Shown here: in pieces, positions 1 through 7,154 of the stretch | How the letters are laid out: every line of letters starts with the position of its first letter | Position numbering within the stretch: position 1 is the first letter of the stretch | Assembly (NCBI GenBank): GCA_003224135.1 | Contig: QHYO01000405.1 | Span: forward strand, 1 to 14,564 | DNA length: 14,564 nucleotides | Origin: Acidobacteriota bacterium | Lineage (GTDB): Bacteria > Acidobacteriota > Terriglobia > Acidiferrales > UBA7541 | Direction of reading: 5' to 3' | Translations under genes and position numbers: made by a program | Notes under the pieces: model-generated | Database searches by the model: none | What the model was told of the DNA's origin: nothing | The model's input: the letters and a program-made list of their open reading frames with translations, nothing else

Positions 1-443
1 TGCGCGGCAAGTTCGTGCATTTTCTTTTCAATTTTTACCAGGTCCTCGGGAGTGAACGGTTCTTCGCGCAAAAATTCGTAGAAGAAGCCGTTATCGACCG
101 GCGGGCCAATGCCCAGCTTCACATTGGGGTAAAGCTCCATCACGGCAGCGGCAAGGAGGTGTGCAGCGGAATGGCGGAAAACAAAAAGCGCGTCGGGATC
201 CTTGTCCGTGAGGATTTTCAGCTTGAGGTCTTGCTCGAGCGGGCGGCGGAGATCGATCAAGTACCCACCGTCGTCAACTGGATCACCAAAATTCGAGAGC
301 GATCCGTTGTTTGAATAGACCTTGGCGACAAACGCGGCATCCGCAAGGCGCGGCGAAATGCTGCGCGCAATGTCGGCAGCAGTCGTGCCCTTGGGCACAT
401 CTTTGACGCTGCCATCAGGCAAAGTAACGTGAATCGTGTCCAT
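1..443 (-). CDS. thrS: Threonine--tRNA ligase, N-terminal part (cut by window edge)
   Basis: This is the first 147 residues of threonyl-tRNA synthetase, a cytoplasmic enzyme that charges tRNA-Thr with threonine. The protein starts MDTIHVTLPDGS. Residues 1-65 form a TGS domain, and the start of the editing (SAD) domain carries the metal-binding HxxxH motif (HSAAH, residues 91-95) followed by LLAAAV. The segment GIGPPVDNGFFYEF (111-124) is also typical of the family. The catalytic and anticodon-binding domains lie beyond the left edge. The ATG at 441-443 fits the usual ThrS start just before the TGS domain, although no strong Shine-Dalgarno is visible in front of it. No frameshift is seen in the visible part. 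The gene is divergent from the LmbE gene. Confidence 0.95.
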   Translation of the reverse strand, partial: MDTIHVTLPDGSVKDVPKGTTAADIARSISPRLADAAFVAKVYSNNGSLSNFGDPVDDGGYLIDLRRPLEQDLKLKILTDKDPDALFVFRHSAAHLLAAAVMELYPNVKLGIGPPVDNGFFYEFLREEPFTPEDLVKIEKKMHELAA

Positions 444-512
444 TTTATTTAGCTCGGGGTTTTGAAGTACAAACCCTGAAACCCGGCTCCGTTGCGACAA
501 TTAGGATTAGAT

Positions 513-541
513 AGCTTATCGGCGGGGGAAAAGAGGGTCAA
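513..541 (-). promoter_or_regulatory. Candidate sigma70-type promoter of thrS
   Basis: Read on the minus strand, TTGACC (536-541) is followed after exactly 17 bp by TAAGCT (513-518). The -35 box matches consensus at 5 of 6 positions. The -10 box matches at 3, including the important first, second and last bases. Transcription would begin near 506 and leave a leader of about 60 nt before the thrS ATG. This is pattern matching only. Confidence 0.45.
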
Positions 542-607
542 GGCGATGGAGCGAGCGCGAACGGGCGCTTCCCGGCGCTCCTAAGAAGGCGGCGACGTAA
601 AGCCGCG

Positions 608-636
608 GCTACATTATTTGCAGAGGCGGGTACAAT
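608..636 (+). promoter_or_regulatory. Candidate promoter of the LmbE gene
   Basis: TACAAT at 631-636 is a 5-of-6 match to the -10 consensus. It lies 17 bp after GCTACA (608-613), which matches only the ACA half of a -35 box. Transcription would start near 643, about 36 nt before the ATG at 679. The -35 overlaps a small GC-rich palindrome (GCCGCGGC, 602-609). Confidence 0.35.
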
Positions 637-678
637 CCTTGTCTTACATTGATGACTGCGTGCGGAGAAAGGTAACGA

Positions 679-1989
679 ATGAAACGGTTCCTATTGGGTG
701 AGGTGGTGCTGGCGGGAATTTTTTTGGTGGTGGTGGCGCACCCGGATGACGAAGGCGGAGTAACGCCTTATTTGGCGCGAGCGATTTACGATGAGCACAA
801 GCGTGTGGCGGTGGTGTATACAACGCGTGGCGGAAGCGGTGGAAATGACTACGCTCGCGAGCATGGTCCGGCCCTGGCGGATATTCGTGAACAGGAAGCG
901 CGCCAGGCTTGCGCGAAACTCGGAATCACGAACGTGTGGTTTCTGGATGGCAAGGATACCGCTTCGCAGAACGTGCTGAATTCGCTGGCGAATTGGGGCC
1001 ACGGCGCGAATCTGGAAGCGCTGGTTCGCATCGTGCGGCTCACTCGGCCGGAGGTGATCATCTCCTGGCTGCCGGGAATCTTCATCGGAGAAAACCACGG
1101 CGACCATCAGGCTTCGGGAGTATTGGCTACCGAAGCGTTTGATCTGGCGAACGATGCCACGGCATTTCCGGCGCAGGTGGCGGGTGCCTCGAAGCGGCTG
1201 GAAATTTATCTGGAAAATTTGACGCCATGGCAGCCGAAGAAACTTTATTTCTTCAGCGACGCGGATGATCAGAAACAATTTGCGGGAACCGGCCCGGCGT
1301 ATTCGATTCGTGAAATTTCGCCATCGCAGAAGAAACCGTATTGGCGGTTGGCAATGGATGCAGCTACGCCGCACCTGACGCAATTTCCTGAGGACATTCA
1401 ACGTCTTTTAAAAATGAGTGAAGACGAGCTGAACAAAATGATGGGCGATCCGAAGGCCGGTTGGTGGCCGGAGCCGATGACACTGATTTTTGGGAAATCA
1501 GCGGTAGCGACGGAACGGACCGCCGATGTGTTTGCGCAGGCGCATTCTCAGGAGAATCCGCCAGCCGGAATGGCCGGCTCCAAAGCTACATCGATCCCTT
1601 ACGCGGAATTGGCCGGGCCATGGTCGTATTACCAGGAATTCCGCAGGCGGCACGGGGAATTGCCCGAAGCCAAGATGCCTGAGATCGGAGTGAAGGCGGG
1701 ATCGACGTTGACTGTCCCGCTGGTCGTTACTCATTCTCCGAATCAGGAAGTAGAAGTGACAGTGACTGCGCCGAACGGATGGCACTTGACGAATGGCGCG
1801 GGAGGTTTGCAGTTACCAGCAGAAAATAAAACAGCACTGAACGTGGAAATCCTTACTCCAGGGACTAGCAAAGAGGAATTGAAAGGCTCGCAGCCAGTTG
1901 AAATTGTTGTCGGAGTGAGTGCCGGGGGAACTTCGCCAAGTAAAGTACGGTTGCGAGTGTTGCTGAAGTCGAGCGCGTTGCCTCAGTAA
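679..1989 (+). CDS. PIG-L/LmbE family deacetylase with C-terminal beta-sandwich domain
   Basis: This 436-residue protein belongs to the PIG-L/LmbE zinc-dependent deacetylases, which remove N-acetyl groups from GlcNAc-type substrates. The actual substrate is unknown. The family motif AHPDDE is at residues 20-25, and the second metal motif HGDH at 140-143; the likely zinc ligands are H21, D24 and H143. GGSGGN (51-56) and REQEA (70-74) are also typical. After the catalytic domain the protein continues for over 200 residues. About 335-430 resembles a NEW3-like immunoglobulin-fold domain often found on exported glycan-active enzymes. The start is supported by GGAGAAAGG about 6 nt upstream and by an in-frame TAA at 673-675, which rules out extension. 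The leader before AHPDDE is only 19 residues and runs straight into the first beta strand, so no normal cleavable signal peptide is evident. The gene converges with the SDR gene. Confidence 0.85.
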   Translation: MKRFLLGEVVLAGIFLVVVAHPDDEGGVTPYLARAIYDEHKRVAVVYTTRGGSGGNDYAREHGPALADIREQEARQACAKLGITNVWFLDGKDTASQNVLNSLANWGHGANLEALVRIVRLTRPEVIISWLPGIFIGENHGDHQASGVLATEAFDLANDATAFPAQVAGASKRLEIYLENLTPWQPKKLYFFSDADDQKQFAGTGPAYSIREISPSQKKPYWRLAMDAATPHLTQFPEDIQRLLKMSEDELNKMMGDPKAGWWPEPMTLIFGKSAVATERTADVFAQAHSQENPPAGMAGSKATSIPYAELAGPWSYYQEFRRRHGELPEAKMPEIGVKAGSTLTVPLVVTHSPNQEVEVTVTAPNGWHLTNGAGGLQLPAENKTALNVEILTPGTSKEELKGSQPVEIVVGVSAGGTSPSKVRLRVLLKSSALPQ

Positions 1990-2008
1990 CAAGCTGACAA
2001 TCGCTTCG

Positions 2009-2026
2009 CCTGCCTGCGCAGGCAGG
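2009..2026. repeat. Perfect 18-bp palindrome in a convergent intergenic gap
   Basis: CCTGCCTGC followed directly by its reverse complement GCAGGCAGG lies between the LmbE and SDR stop codons. It could fold as a hairpin in either transcript, but neither strand has a T-run next to it, so it is not a standard intrinsic terminator. It may be a REP-like dispersed element. No second copy is seen in this window. Confidence 0.5.
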
Positions 2027-2103
2027 CCCGGAATGAGGACTTTTGCAAGCCCGGGCGCAACATGTTTCGCCCCGACAACGGAAATACGAACAGCCGAGTG
2101 CGA

Positions 2104-2955
2104 TTATTTTTTTGCGCGCGCGGATTCCATTTCTTCCCAGGTGGATTCGGGGAGCATCAAGAGGTCGTTGAATTCGCCGGCTCCTTGCAACCACTGGCCG
2201 CCATCGATCACTACACATTCGCCGTTGATGTATTGCGACATATCGCTGATGAGGAAGGCCGCGAGGTTGGTGAGTTCTTCATGGCGGCCGAAACGCTTCA
2301 TGGGATTTGAATTGCGTGAATGCTCTTCGAACTGCTTCGACGGAATGAGCCGCGACCATGCACCTTCCGTTGGAAACGGGCCGGGCGCAATCGCATTGAG
2401 GCGGATGTTGTACTTGGCCCACTCGACGGCAAGTGAAGTGGTCATGGCGAGCACGCCCGCTTTGGCGCATGCCGAAGGTACGACGAAGCCCGAGCCGCAA
2501 TTCGCTGCGGCGTAAGTGGTGGTGATGCTCAAGACATTGCCGGGCTTTTTTTGTGCGATCCATCGGCGGGCAAAAGCTTGCGTGCAGTGAAACGTTCCGT
2601 TGAGCACGATGCTCACGACGGTGTTGAATGCGTTGGGCGAAAGTTTTTCCGTACGCGCCATGAAATTCCCGGCGGCATTGTTGATCACGGTGTCGATGCG
2701 GCCGAACTCGGCGTCGGCTTTGTCGGCGGCAGCCTCGACTGAGGCGAAATCGCGTACGTCGCAGGTAGTGTACGCCGCGGTGCCTCCGGCGCGGTGAATT
2801 TCATCGCAGGTTTCTTTCAGCGGATCTTCGCGGCGGCCGATTACGAACATCTTTGCGCCCAGCGAAGCAAAGTGGAGCGCCATCGAGCGGCCCAGACCTG
2901 TGCCGCCGCCACTTAGAAAGATCGCCCGGTCTTCGAGAAGATCGCTTTGGAACAC
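2104..2955 (-). CDS. SDR oxidoreductase of the 2,4-dienoyl-CoA reductase type
   Basis: This 283-residue short-chain dehydrogenase closely resembles the DECR branch, which reduces 2,4-dienoyl-CoA with NADPH during degradation of unsaturated fatty acids. The Rossmann motif GGGTGLG is at 16-22, and INNAAGNF at 91-98. LSPNAF, VLNGT, SITTTYA and GSGFVVPSACAKAG follow, with GEFNDL near the C-terminus; all are DECR hallmarks. In this branch the catalytic tyrosine is not in a YxxxK motif. Position -4 from the active lysine (K165) is serine, and the reactive tyrosine lies upstream, here Y148. I chose the GTG at 2955 because it gives the family-typical start FQSDLLEDR just before the first strand and follows a GGCGGTGAA stretch. 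The reading frame stays open up to 3252, but that part overlaps the methyltransferase gene and looks non-coding. The gene is 172 bp downstream of the methyltransferase, so co-transcription is possible. Confidence 0.88.
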   Translation of the reverse strand: MFQSDLLEDRAIFLSGGGTGLGRSMALHFASLGAKMFVIGRREDPLKETCDEIHRAGGTAAYTTCDVRDFASVEAAADKADAEFGRIDTVINNAAGNFMARTEKLSPNAFNTVVSIVLNGTFHCTQAFARRWIAQKKPGNVLSITTTYAAANCGSGFVVPSACAKAGVLAMTTSLAVEWAKYNIRLNAIAPGPFPTEGAWSRLIPSKQFEEHSRNSNPMKRFGRHEELTNLAAFLISDMSQYINGECVVIDGGQWLQGAGEFNDLLMLPESTWEEMESARAKK

Positions 2956-3001
2956 GAGTTCACCGCCCTGCGCCGGCCCGTTAGAGGCAAGCACCCGTTC
3001 G

Positions 3002-3007
3002 ATTATA
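3002..3007 (-). promoter_or_regulatory. Candidate -10 element for the SDR gene
   Basis: A perfect TATAAT is present on the minus strand about 47 bp before the chosen GTG start of the SDR gene. No convincing -35 hexamer lies 16-18 bp further upstream. It suggests that the SDR gene can be transcribed separately from the PKS-methyltransferase pair, but a lone hexamer is weak evidence. Confidence 0.3.
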
Positions 3008-3127
3008 GGGCAGTCGCCGCAGGAGCGATGGTGCCTGCAAATCATTCCGCGCAAGAGATTGCGCTGAGATCCTCGGTCGAACCTTGGCGGTTTGTCTGGA
3101 GGATGACAAGTTTGCTGGAGTTGTAAG

Positions 3128-3700
3128 CTAAAAGAGGCCGGGGAGGAAACGCGGCTTGGAGCCCATGGCGGCTGCGTAGTCGGGATTGGCGAGCAGGACG
3201 CGTTCTTCGGTCGAAAGGCGGAGCGCGAGTATGATGACGTGAGCGATGGCACCGGCGAGGGCCGTGATCCATGCGGTGTGAATCAGCGGAAGAGCGATCA
3301 TTTCCACGAAGACCGCGGCATAGTTCGGATGGCGCACGTATCGGAACGGCCCACTGGTGATCACGCCGAGGCGGGTTGAATCCATCACCTGGACGTTCCA
3401 GTGTTCACCGAGCGTTCGAATCACCCACCAGCGAACGAGATTCGCTGTGATGAAAAGGGCGAGCATGGGAATCGCAAGCCCCGGCAAAAACGGGCGGCGC
3501 AGGAACACGACTTCAACGGCTGCGCCAATCAGAACGAAGGTGTGAAACAGTGCCATCCAGCGAAAGTTCGGATCGTTCACTTTCGCTGCGCCGCGCGCGG
3601 TCATCTCCTGCTGATGGCGCTTTGAAATGCGCAGTTCGAAAAGGCGCATCGCCGCTACGGCAAGCAACAAAGCCAAAAACAGGATGACGCTCAGTTCCAT
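3128..3700 (-). CDS. Isoprenylcysteine carboxyl methyltransferase (ICMT) family membrane protein, PKS partner
   Basis: This 190-residue integral membrane protein has the ICMT-family signature. GPFRYVRHPNY (117-127) and the C-terminal EER/NPDYAAAM region (165-178) form the SAM-binding part. Hydrophobic segments near 3-20, 48-66, 72-92, 128-145 and 147-160 suggest about five membrane spans. Homologues next to bacterial type III PKS genes (Streptomyces SrsB, Bacillus BpsB/YpbQ) O-methylate alkylresorcinols or alkylpyrones, and that is the likely role here. The start ATG at 3700 lies inside the end of the PKS gene (ATGGAACTGA), giving a 10-bp overlap and no visible Shine-Dalgarno, so translation is probably coupled. 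The open frame runs further upstream to 3937, but this is only PKS sequence read in another frame. The substrate is inferred from context, not from the protein itself. Confidence 0.87.
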   Translation of the reverse strand: MELSVILFLALLLAVAAMRLFELRISKRHQQEMTARGAAKVNDPNFRWMALFHTFVLIGAAVEVVFLRRPFLPGLAIPMLALFITANLVRWWVIRTLGEHWNVQVMDSTRLGVITSGPFRYVRHPNYAAVFVEMIALPLIHTAWITALAGAIAHVIILALRLSTEERVLLANPDYAAAMGSKPRFLPGLF

Positions 3701-4791
3701 TGGAGAAGCAGAAATTCGGCGCTGAAGCCGGGACCGAACGCTGCGGCAAGCGCGATGTCGTTTTTCTTGAGCGGCCGCTTTTCGAGCCATTCCTGCAGGA
3801 TAAAAAGAATCGTGGCGCTTGAAAGATTTCCGACGGTGCCCAAAATATCCCAGGAGGGCTGCGTATCGCATTTGCTGAGGCCGAGTTCCTTCTCGACGTT
3901 GCTCAACAAGCGAGAGCCACCGGGATGCAGAATCCAACCGCGAATCGCGTCGCGCGTCTGGCCGTGACGCGACAAGAAACCATCAACAAGTCCTTCGATT
4001 TTTGCGCCAATCATTTCCGGCACATCTTTCGCAAGCAGGATGTGAAAGCCGGAATCTTTCAAATCGAATCCCATTGCGCCAAGGGAATCGGGGAAGGTGT
4101 AGGTTTCCGAAGCGAGAATGCGCGGTCCAGCAGCGCTTTCATTGCGGCTGATGATCACCGCAGCCGCACCATCACCAAACAAAATCGAGGAGATCAGATT
4201 GGCCTGCGAAATATCCTTGCGTTGAAAGGTGAGCGAGGGCAACTCGACGGAAATGATCAGCGCGTTGCCATCGGCATGCGATTGCAAATAATCGGAAGCG
4301 CGGCCCAAGGCCATCGCGCCAGCGGCGCAGCCGAGTTCCGTAAACGGCATACGGCGCACATCGGGGCGAAAGCCCATGAGGTTAATCAGGTGCGCATCGA
4401 GGGAGGGAATCATGAAACCGGTGCAGGACACGGTGATGATCAGATCGATATCCCGAGCGGTCATTCCCGCGCGCTTCAGGCATTCTTCCGCGGCGCGTTG
4501 GCCCAGTTCGATGGTGTGCTGCATGTACTCCAGATTCGTTTTTTCGAGCGAACGCGGCTCAACCGTGTAATCAATAGGAAAAAGAACGTGGCGGGTGTGG
4601 ACTTGCGCGTTGTCCACGATGGACATCATCGCTTCGAGGCGGCGCTCTGGAATATCGAACACACGGCCCATGTAGTACTTCACATCTTCGCGGGTAATCG
4701 TATGCGGCGGCACTGCCGTGGCCGTGGCGACGACGGCGCATGGAGATTCGTAGCCGTTTCTTACCTTCTTAGCTTCCATTGATGTTGTCAT
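3691..4791 (-). CDS. Type III polyketide synthase (chalcone/alkylpyrone synthase-like)
   Basis: This 366-residue thiolase-fold enzyme condenses an acyl-CoA starter with malonyl-CoA units and cyclises the product. The catalytic triad is complete: C155 in TELGCAAGAM, H289 in WILHPGGSRLL and N322 in VGNLSSAT. VSCTGFMIPS (121-130) and the C-terminal AFGPGFSAE (351-359) are family landmarks. The length is normal for bacterial members. Overlap with the ICMT-type methyltransferase gene matches the layout of srsAB in Streptomyces griseus and bpsAB in Bacillus subtilis. This makes a long-chain alkylpyrone or alkylresorcinol the best guess for the product. Starter specificity cannot be read from the sequence. 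Two nearby ATGs (4791 and 4779) could start the protein and neither has a clear ribosome-binding site. The gene lies 186 bp downstream of typA and may have its own promoter: a TTGACA is present at 4919-4924 on the minus strand, but no -10 is well spaced from it. Confidence 0.93.
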   Translation of the reverse strand: MTTSMEAKKVRNGYESPCAVVATATAVPPHTITREDVKYYMGRVFDIPERRLEAMMSIVDNAQVHTRHVLFPIDYTVEPRSLEKTNLEYMQHTIELGQRAAEECLKRAGMTARDIDLIITVSCTGFMIPSLDAHLINLMGFRPDVRRMPFTELGCAAGAMALGRASDYLQSHADGNALIISVELPSLTFQRKDISQANLISSILFGDGAAAVIISRNESAAGPRILASETYTFPDSLGAMGFDLKDSGFHILLAKDVPEMIGAKIEGLVDGFLSRHGQTRDAIRGWILHPGGSRLLSNVEKELGLSKCDTQPSWDILGTVGNLSSATILFILQEWLEKRPLKKNDIALAAAFGPGFSAEFLLLQWN

Positions 4792-4977
4792 CTGGGCCGG
4801 AGAATGTTCGCTCCCGTCTCTAGTAGTTTAAGGATGAAACACAGCTGTATTCCATTTGTTGCGCGAAGACGATTGCGCGACACTGTATCGCATAATGGGC
4901 GGAATTGGCCCTAGATTTTGTCAACCTCACGGCCCACGCCGCGAGCCCTTGAGATTCACCCATTGTACGCGAAAGAG

Positions 4978-6813
4978 CTAGCCAGCGGCTTCCTGGCTGG
5001 CGCGAATTTCCTGCCAGCGACGGGGGCGCTTATTGGCCTGCAGAACCTTTTTACGCAGGCGGATGGACTTCGGCGTAATTTCCACGAACTCATCGTCAGC
5101 GATAAATTCGATAGCTTGTTCGAGGCTCAACTCGCGATGCGGAATCAGGCGGATGGCTTCATCCGCGCTGGAAGAGCGCATGTTCGTCAATTTCTTTTCT
5201 CGCGTGACGTTCACTTCCATGTCCTGCTCGCGGGAATTTTCGCCGACGATCATGCCTTCGTAAACGTCGATGGTCGGTCCCACAAAAAGTTCGCCGCGCT
5301 CCTGAATATTCCAAAGCGCATAAGCAGTGGAAACCCCGGCGCGATCGGCGACCAAGGCGCCGGTGGGACGCAGGGCCATTTCGCCGCCGTATTCGATCCA
5401 GTCATCGAAGATCGAATGGATCAGCGCTGTGCCGCGCGTTTCGGTCAGAAGCTGGCTGCGTAGCCCAATCAATCCGCGAGACGGAATGCGAAAATCCATG
5501 CGCACGCGGCCTGAACCGTGATTGCTCATCTTTACCATTTCGCCGCGGCGGCTGCCGAGTGTTTCCATGATGATGCCGATGAAGTTATCGGCGACGTCGA
5601 TGACCAGGCGTTCCTGGGGTTCGAGCTTTTTACCGTTTTCTGTGCGCACAACGATTTCCGGTTTGCCGACCATCAACTCAAAACCTTCACGCCGCATGGT
5701 TTCAATCAGAATTGCGAGCTGCAACTCACCGCGGCCGAGCACGCGAAACGATTCGGGAGTGTCGGTGTCCTCGACGCGAATCGAAACATTGGTAAGCAGC
5801 TCTTTTTGTAGACGATCGCGCAAGTCGCGCGACGTCAGATAGCTTCCTTCGCGTCCGGAAAGAGGACTGGAATTGACGGTAAAAATCATCGCCAACGTCG
5901 GTTCGTCAATGATCAGCGGCTCAAGCGGCGCGGGATTCGAAAGATCGGTGATGCTTTCGCCGATCTGGATGCCTTCGACGCCCGCAAGCGCAACGATATC
6001 GCCTGCCTGCACCTGCTCTGCTTCGTCGCGATCGAGTCCGCGAAAGGTGAACAGTTTTGTAATTTTTGTAGATTGCAGTTTGCCATCGAGCTTGCTGATG
6101 CCGACTTCCGTTCCGCGCTGCAGCGTGCCGTTGAAGACGCGCGCGATGGCGATGCGGCCCAGGAATTCGCTGTAGTCGAGGTTCATTACCTGAAGCTGGA
6201 GAGTTGCCGCAGAATCTCCCGCAGGAACAGGAATACGCTCCACAATCGTTTCGAACAATGGCAGCAGGTCCTTGGAACTGTCGCCCGGAGTGCGGTGCGC
6301 GACACCTTCGCGCGCGTTCGTGTAGATGACCGGGAAATCGAGCTGATCTTCCGTGGCATCGAGGTCAATGAAGAGGTCGTAGATTTCGTCGAGGACTTCC
6401 TTGGGCCGTGCGTCTGTGCGATCAATTTTGTTCAAAACGACCACGGGTGGCAGTTTCGCAGCTAGCGCCTTTTGCAGAACATAGCGCGTTTGCGGCAGTG
6501 GGCCTTCGCTGGCATCGACCAGCAAGACGACGCCGTCCACCATGCGCAGCGCGCGTTCCACTTCGCCGCCAAAGTCGCTATGGCCAGGCGTGTCGACGAT
6601 ATTGATTTTCGTTTCGTGAAAAAACAGCGCCGTGTTCTTGGCGAGAATGGTGATGCCTCGCTCGCGTTCCAGATCATTCGAATCCATCACGCGCTCGACG
6701 ACAGCTTCGTTGGCACGAAAAATGCCGCTCTGCCGAAGCATGGCATCCACCAGCGTGGTTTTGCCGTGGTCCACGTGGGCAATGATGGCGATATTGCGTA
6801 CTTTGTGATTCAT
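4978..6813 (-). CDS. typA: Ribosome-associated translational GTPase TypA/BipA
   Basis: This 611-residue member of the EF-G-like GTPases binds the ribosome and assists 50S assembly and growth under stress or cold. All G motifs are present: G1 AHVDHGKT (12-19), G2 RGIT (52-55), G3 DTPGH (74-78) and G4 NKID (128-131). A beta-barrel domain II, EF-G-like domains ([21 protein letters not shown]) and the TypA-specific C-terminal region ([38 protein letters not shown]) follow. The length is normal. I chose the ATG at 6813 because it places the standard [19 protein letters not shown] start. A frame-open ATG at 6858 would add 15 residues that look like translated leader sequence and includes part of a hairpin. 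A GGAG lies just before the chosen start, at unusually short spacing. The leader is strongly structured. Confidence 0.97.
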   Translation of the reverse strand: MNHKVRNIAIIAHVDHGKTTLVDAMLRQSGIFRANEAVVERVMDSNDLERERGITILAKNTALFFHETKINIVDTPGHSDFGGEVERALRMVDGVVLLVDASEGPLPQTRYVLQKALAAKLPPVVVLNKIDRTDARPKEVLDEIYDLFIDLDATEDQLDFPVIYTNAREGVAHRTPGDSSKDLLPLFETIVERIPVPAGDSAATLQLQVMNLDYSEFLGRIAIARVFNGTLQRGTEVGISKLDGKLQSTKITKLFTFRGLDRDEAEQVQAGDIVALAGVEGIQIGESITDLSNPAPLEPLIIDEPTLAMIFTVNSSPLSGREGSYLTSRDLRDRLQKELLTNVSIRVEDTDTPESFRVLGRGELQLAILIETMRREGFELMVGKPEIVVRTENGKKLEPQERLVIDVADNFIGIIMETLGSRRGEMVKMSNHGSGRVRMDFRIPSRGLIGLRSQLLTETRGTALIHSIFDDWIEYGGEMALRPTGALVADRAGVSTAYALWNIQERGELFVGPTIDVYEGMIVGENSREQDMEVNVTREKKLTNMRSSSADEAIRLIPHRELSLEQAIEFIADDEFVEITPKSIRLRKKVLQANKRPRRWQEIRASQEAAG

Positions 6814-6839
6814 GACTCCGCTTTCGTGTTCTTTCAAGT

Positions 6840-6858
6840 GTGACCGCGAAGCGGTCAC
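6840..6858 (-). promoter_or_regulatory. Promoter-proximal hairpin in the typA leader
   Basis: GTGACCGC (6840-6847) and GCGGTCAC (6851-6858) form a perfect 8-bp stem with a 3-nt loop. In the typA mRNA it ends about 26 nt before the start codon, close to the ribosome-binding region. It could affect translation or mRNA stability. No protein or ligand is implied by sequence. Confidence 0.5.
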
Positions 6859-6869
6859 TGGTTAGAGAC

Positions 6870-6897
6870 AAAAATAGCTGCTGGAACAACCAGCAGC
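6870..6897 (-). terminator. Terminator-like hairpin with U-tract in the typA leader
   Basis: On the minus strand GCTGCTGG and CCAGCAGC form an 8-bp perfect stem (6877-6884 with 6890-6897) around a 5-nt loop, followed at once by TATTTTTG. This is the form of a rho-independent terminator. It lies about 60 nt upstream of the typA start on the coding strand, with no minus-strand gene upstream for it to terminate. It may be a leader attenuator, or it may end a transcript that begins further right. Confidence 0.55.
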
Positions 6898-7154
6898 CTT
6901 TATGAATCTCCCTTTTAATCAATGCGACCCAGGCAGCCCCGGATCAGGAATTCTCAGGTGTGGCGTTGCAACAATAGTTTATCAAAGGTGGGGCGCTCCG
7001 GCCAGCGCCGATGCGGGTTCTTAGGTCAGTTAGTCACCCAATCATTGCTCATCTGACTTTTCGCCGTGCGCTAAGCGATCAAGAGTGCATGTTTCTGGAC
7101 GAATCTTCCTGTCGAATCAAAGTATGAACGCGATAAACTACCGGCCGTGTCTCT

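Larger units (their letters stand above)
6814..7154. other. Divergent intergenic region between typA and the SGNH hydrolase gene
   Basis: This is a 341-bp gap without a convincing gene. The typA-proximal 90 bp hold two strong hairpins. The rest must carry promoters for both divergent genes, but I see no hexamer pair with good spacing on either strand. A TTG-initiated frame from 6922 on the minus strand crosses both hairpins and continues into typA in another frame; it shows no recognisable domain and is treated as non-coding. Confidence 0.6.

Noticed and set aside
691..1401. Minus-strand 236-codon open frame opposite the LmbE gene
   Set aside because: It is a shadow of a clearly conserved deacetylase, with many Arg/His residues and no recognisable motif.
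2956..3252. N-terminal extension of the SDR reading frame to an ATG at 3252
   Set aside because: It would overlap the methyltransferase gene by over 100 bp, has no similarity to SDR proteins, and the GTG at 2955 gives the family-typical N-terminus.
3701..3937. N-terminal extension of the methyltransferase frame to 3937
   Set aside because: The extra residues are PKS coding sequence in another frame; the ATG at 3700 starts directly with the first membrane segment.
3925..4782. Plus-strand 285-codon open frame opposite the type III PKS gene
   Set aside because: It is the antisense of a gene with a complete catalytic triad, has no recognisable domain, and its His/Arg/Asp-rich composition is typical of an antisense shadow in GC-rich DNA.
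4891..4924. TTGACA ... ATTATG as promoter of the PKS gene on the minus strand
   Set aside because: The spacing is 22 bp, too long for a normal sigma70 promoter. It is mentioned only as a possible -35 in the PKS entry.
6674..6922. Minus-strand TTG-started 82-codon frame across the typA leader
   Set aside because: It overlaps typA in a different frame and reads through both leader hairpins. It has no domain and could at most be a leader peptide, for which there is no clear evidence.
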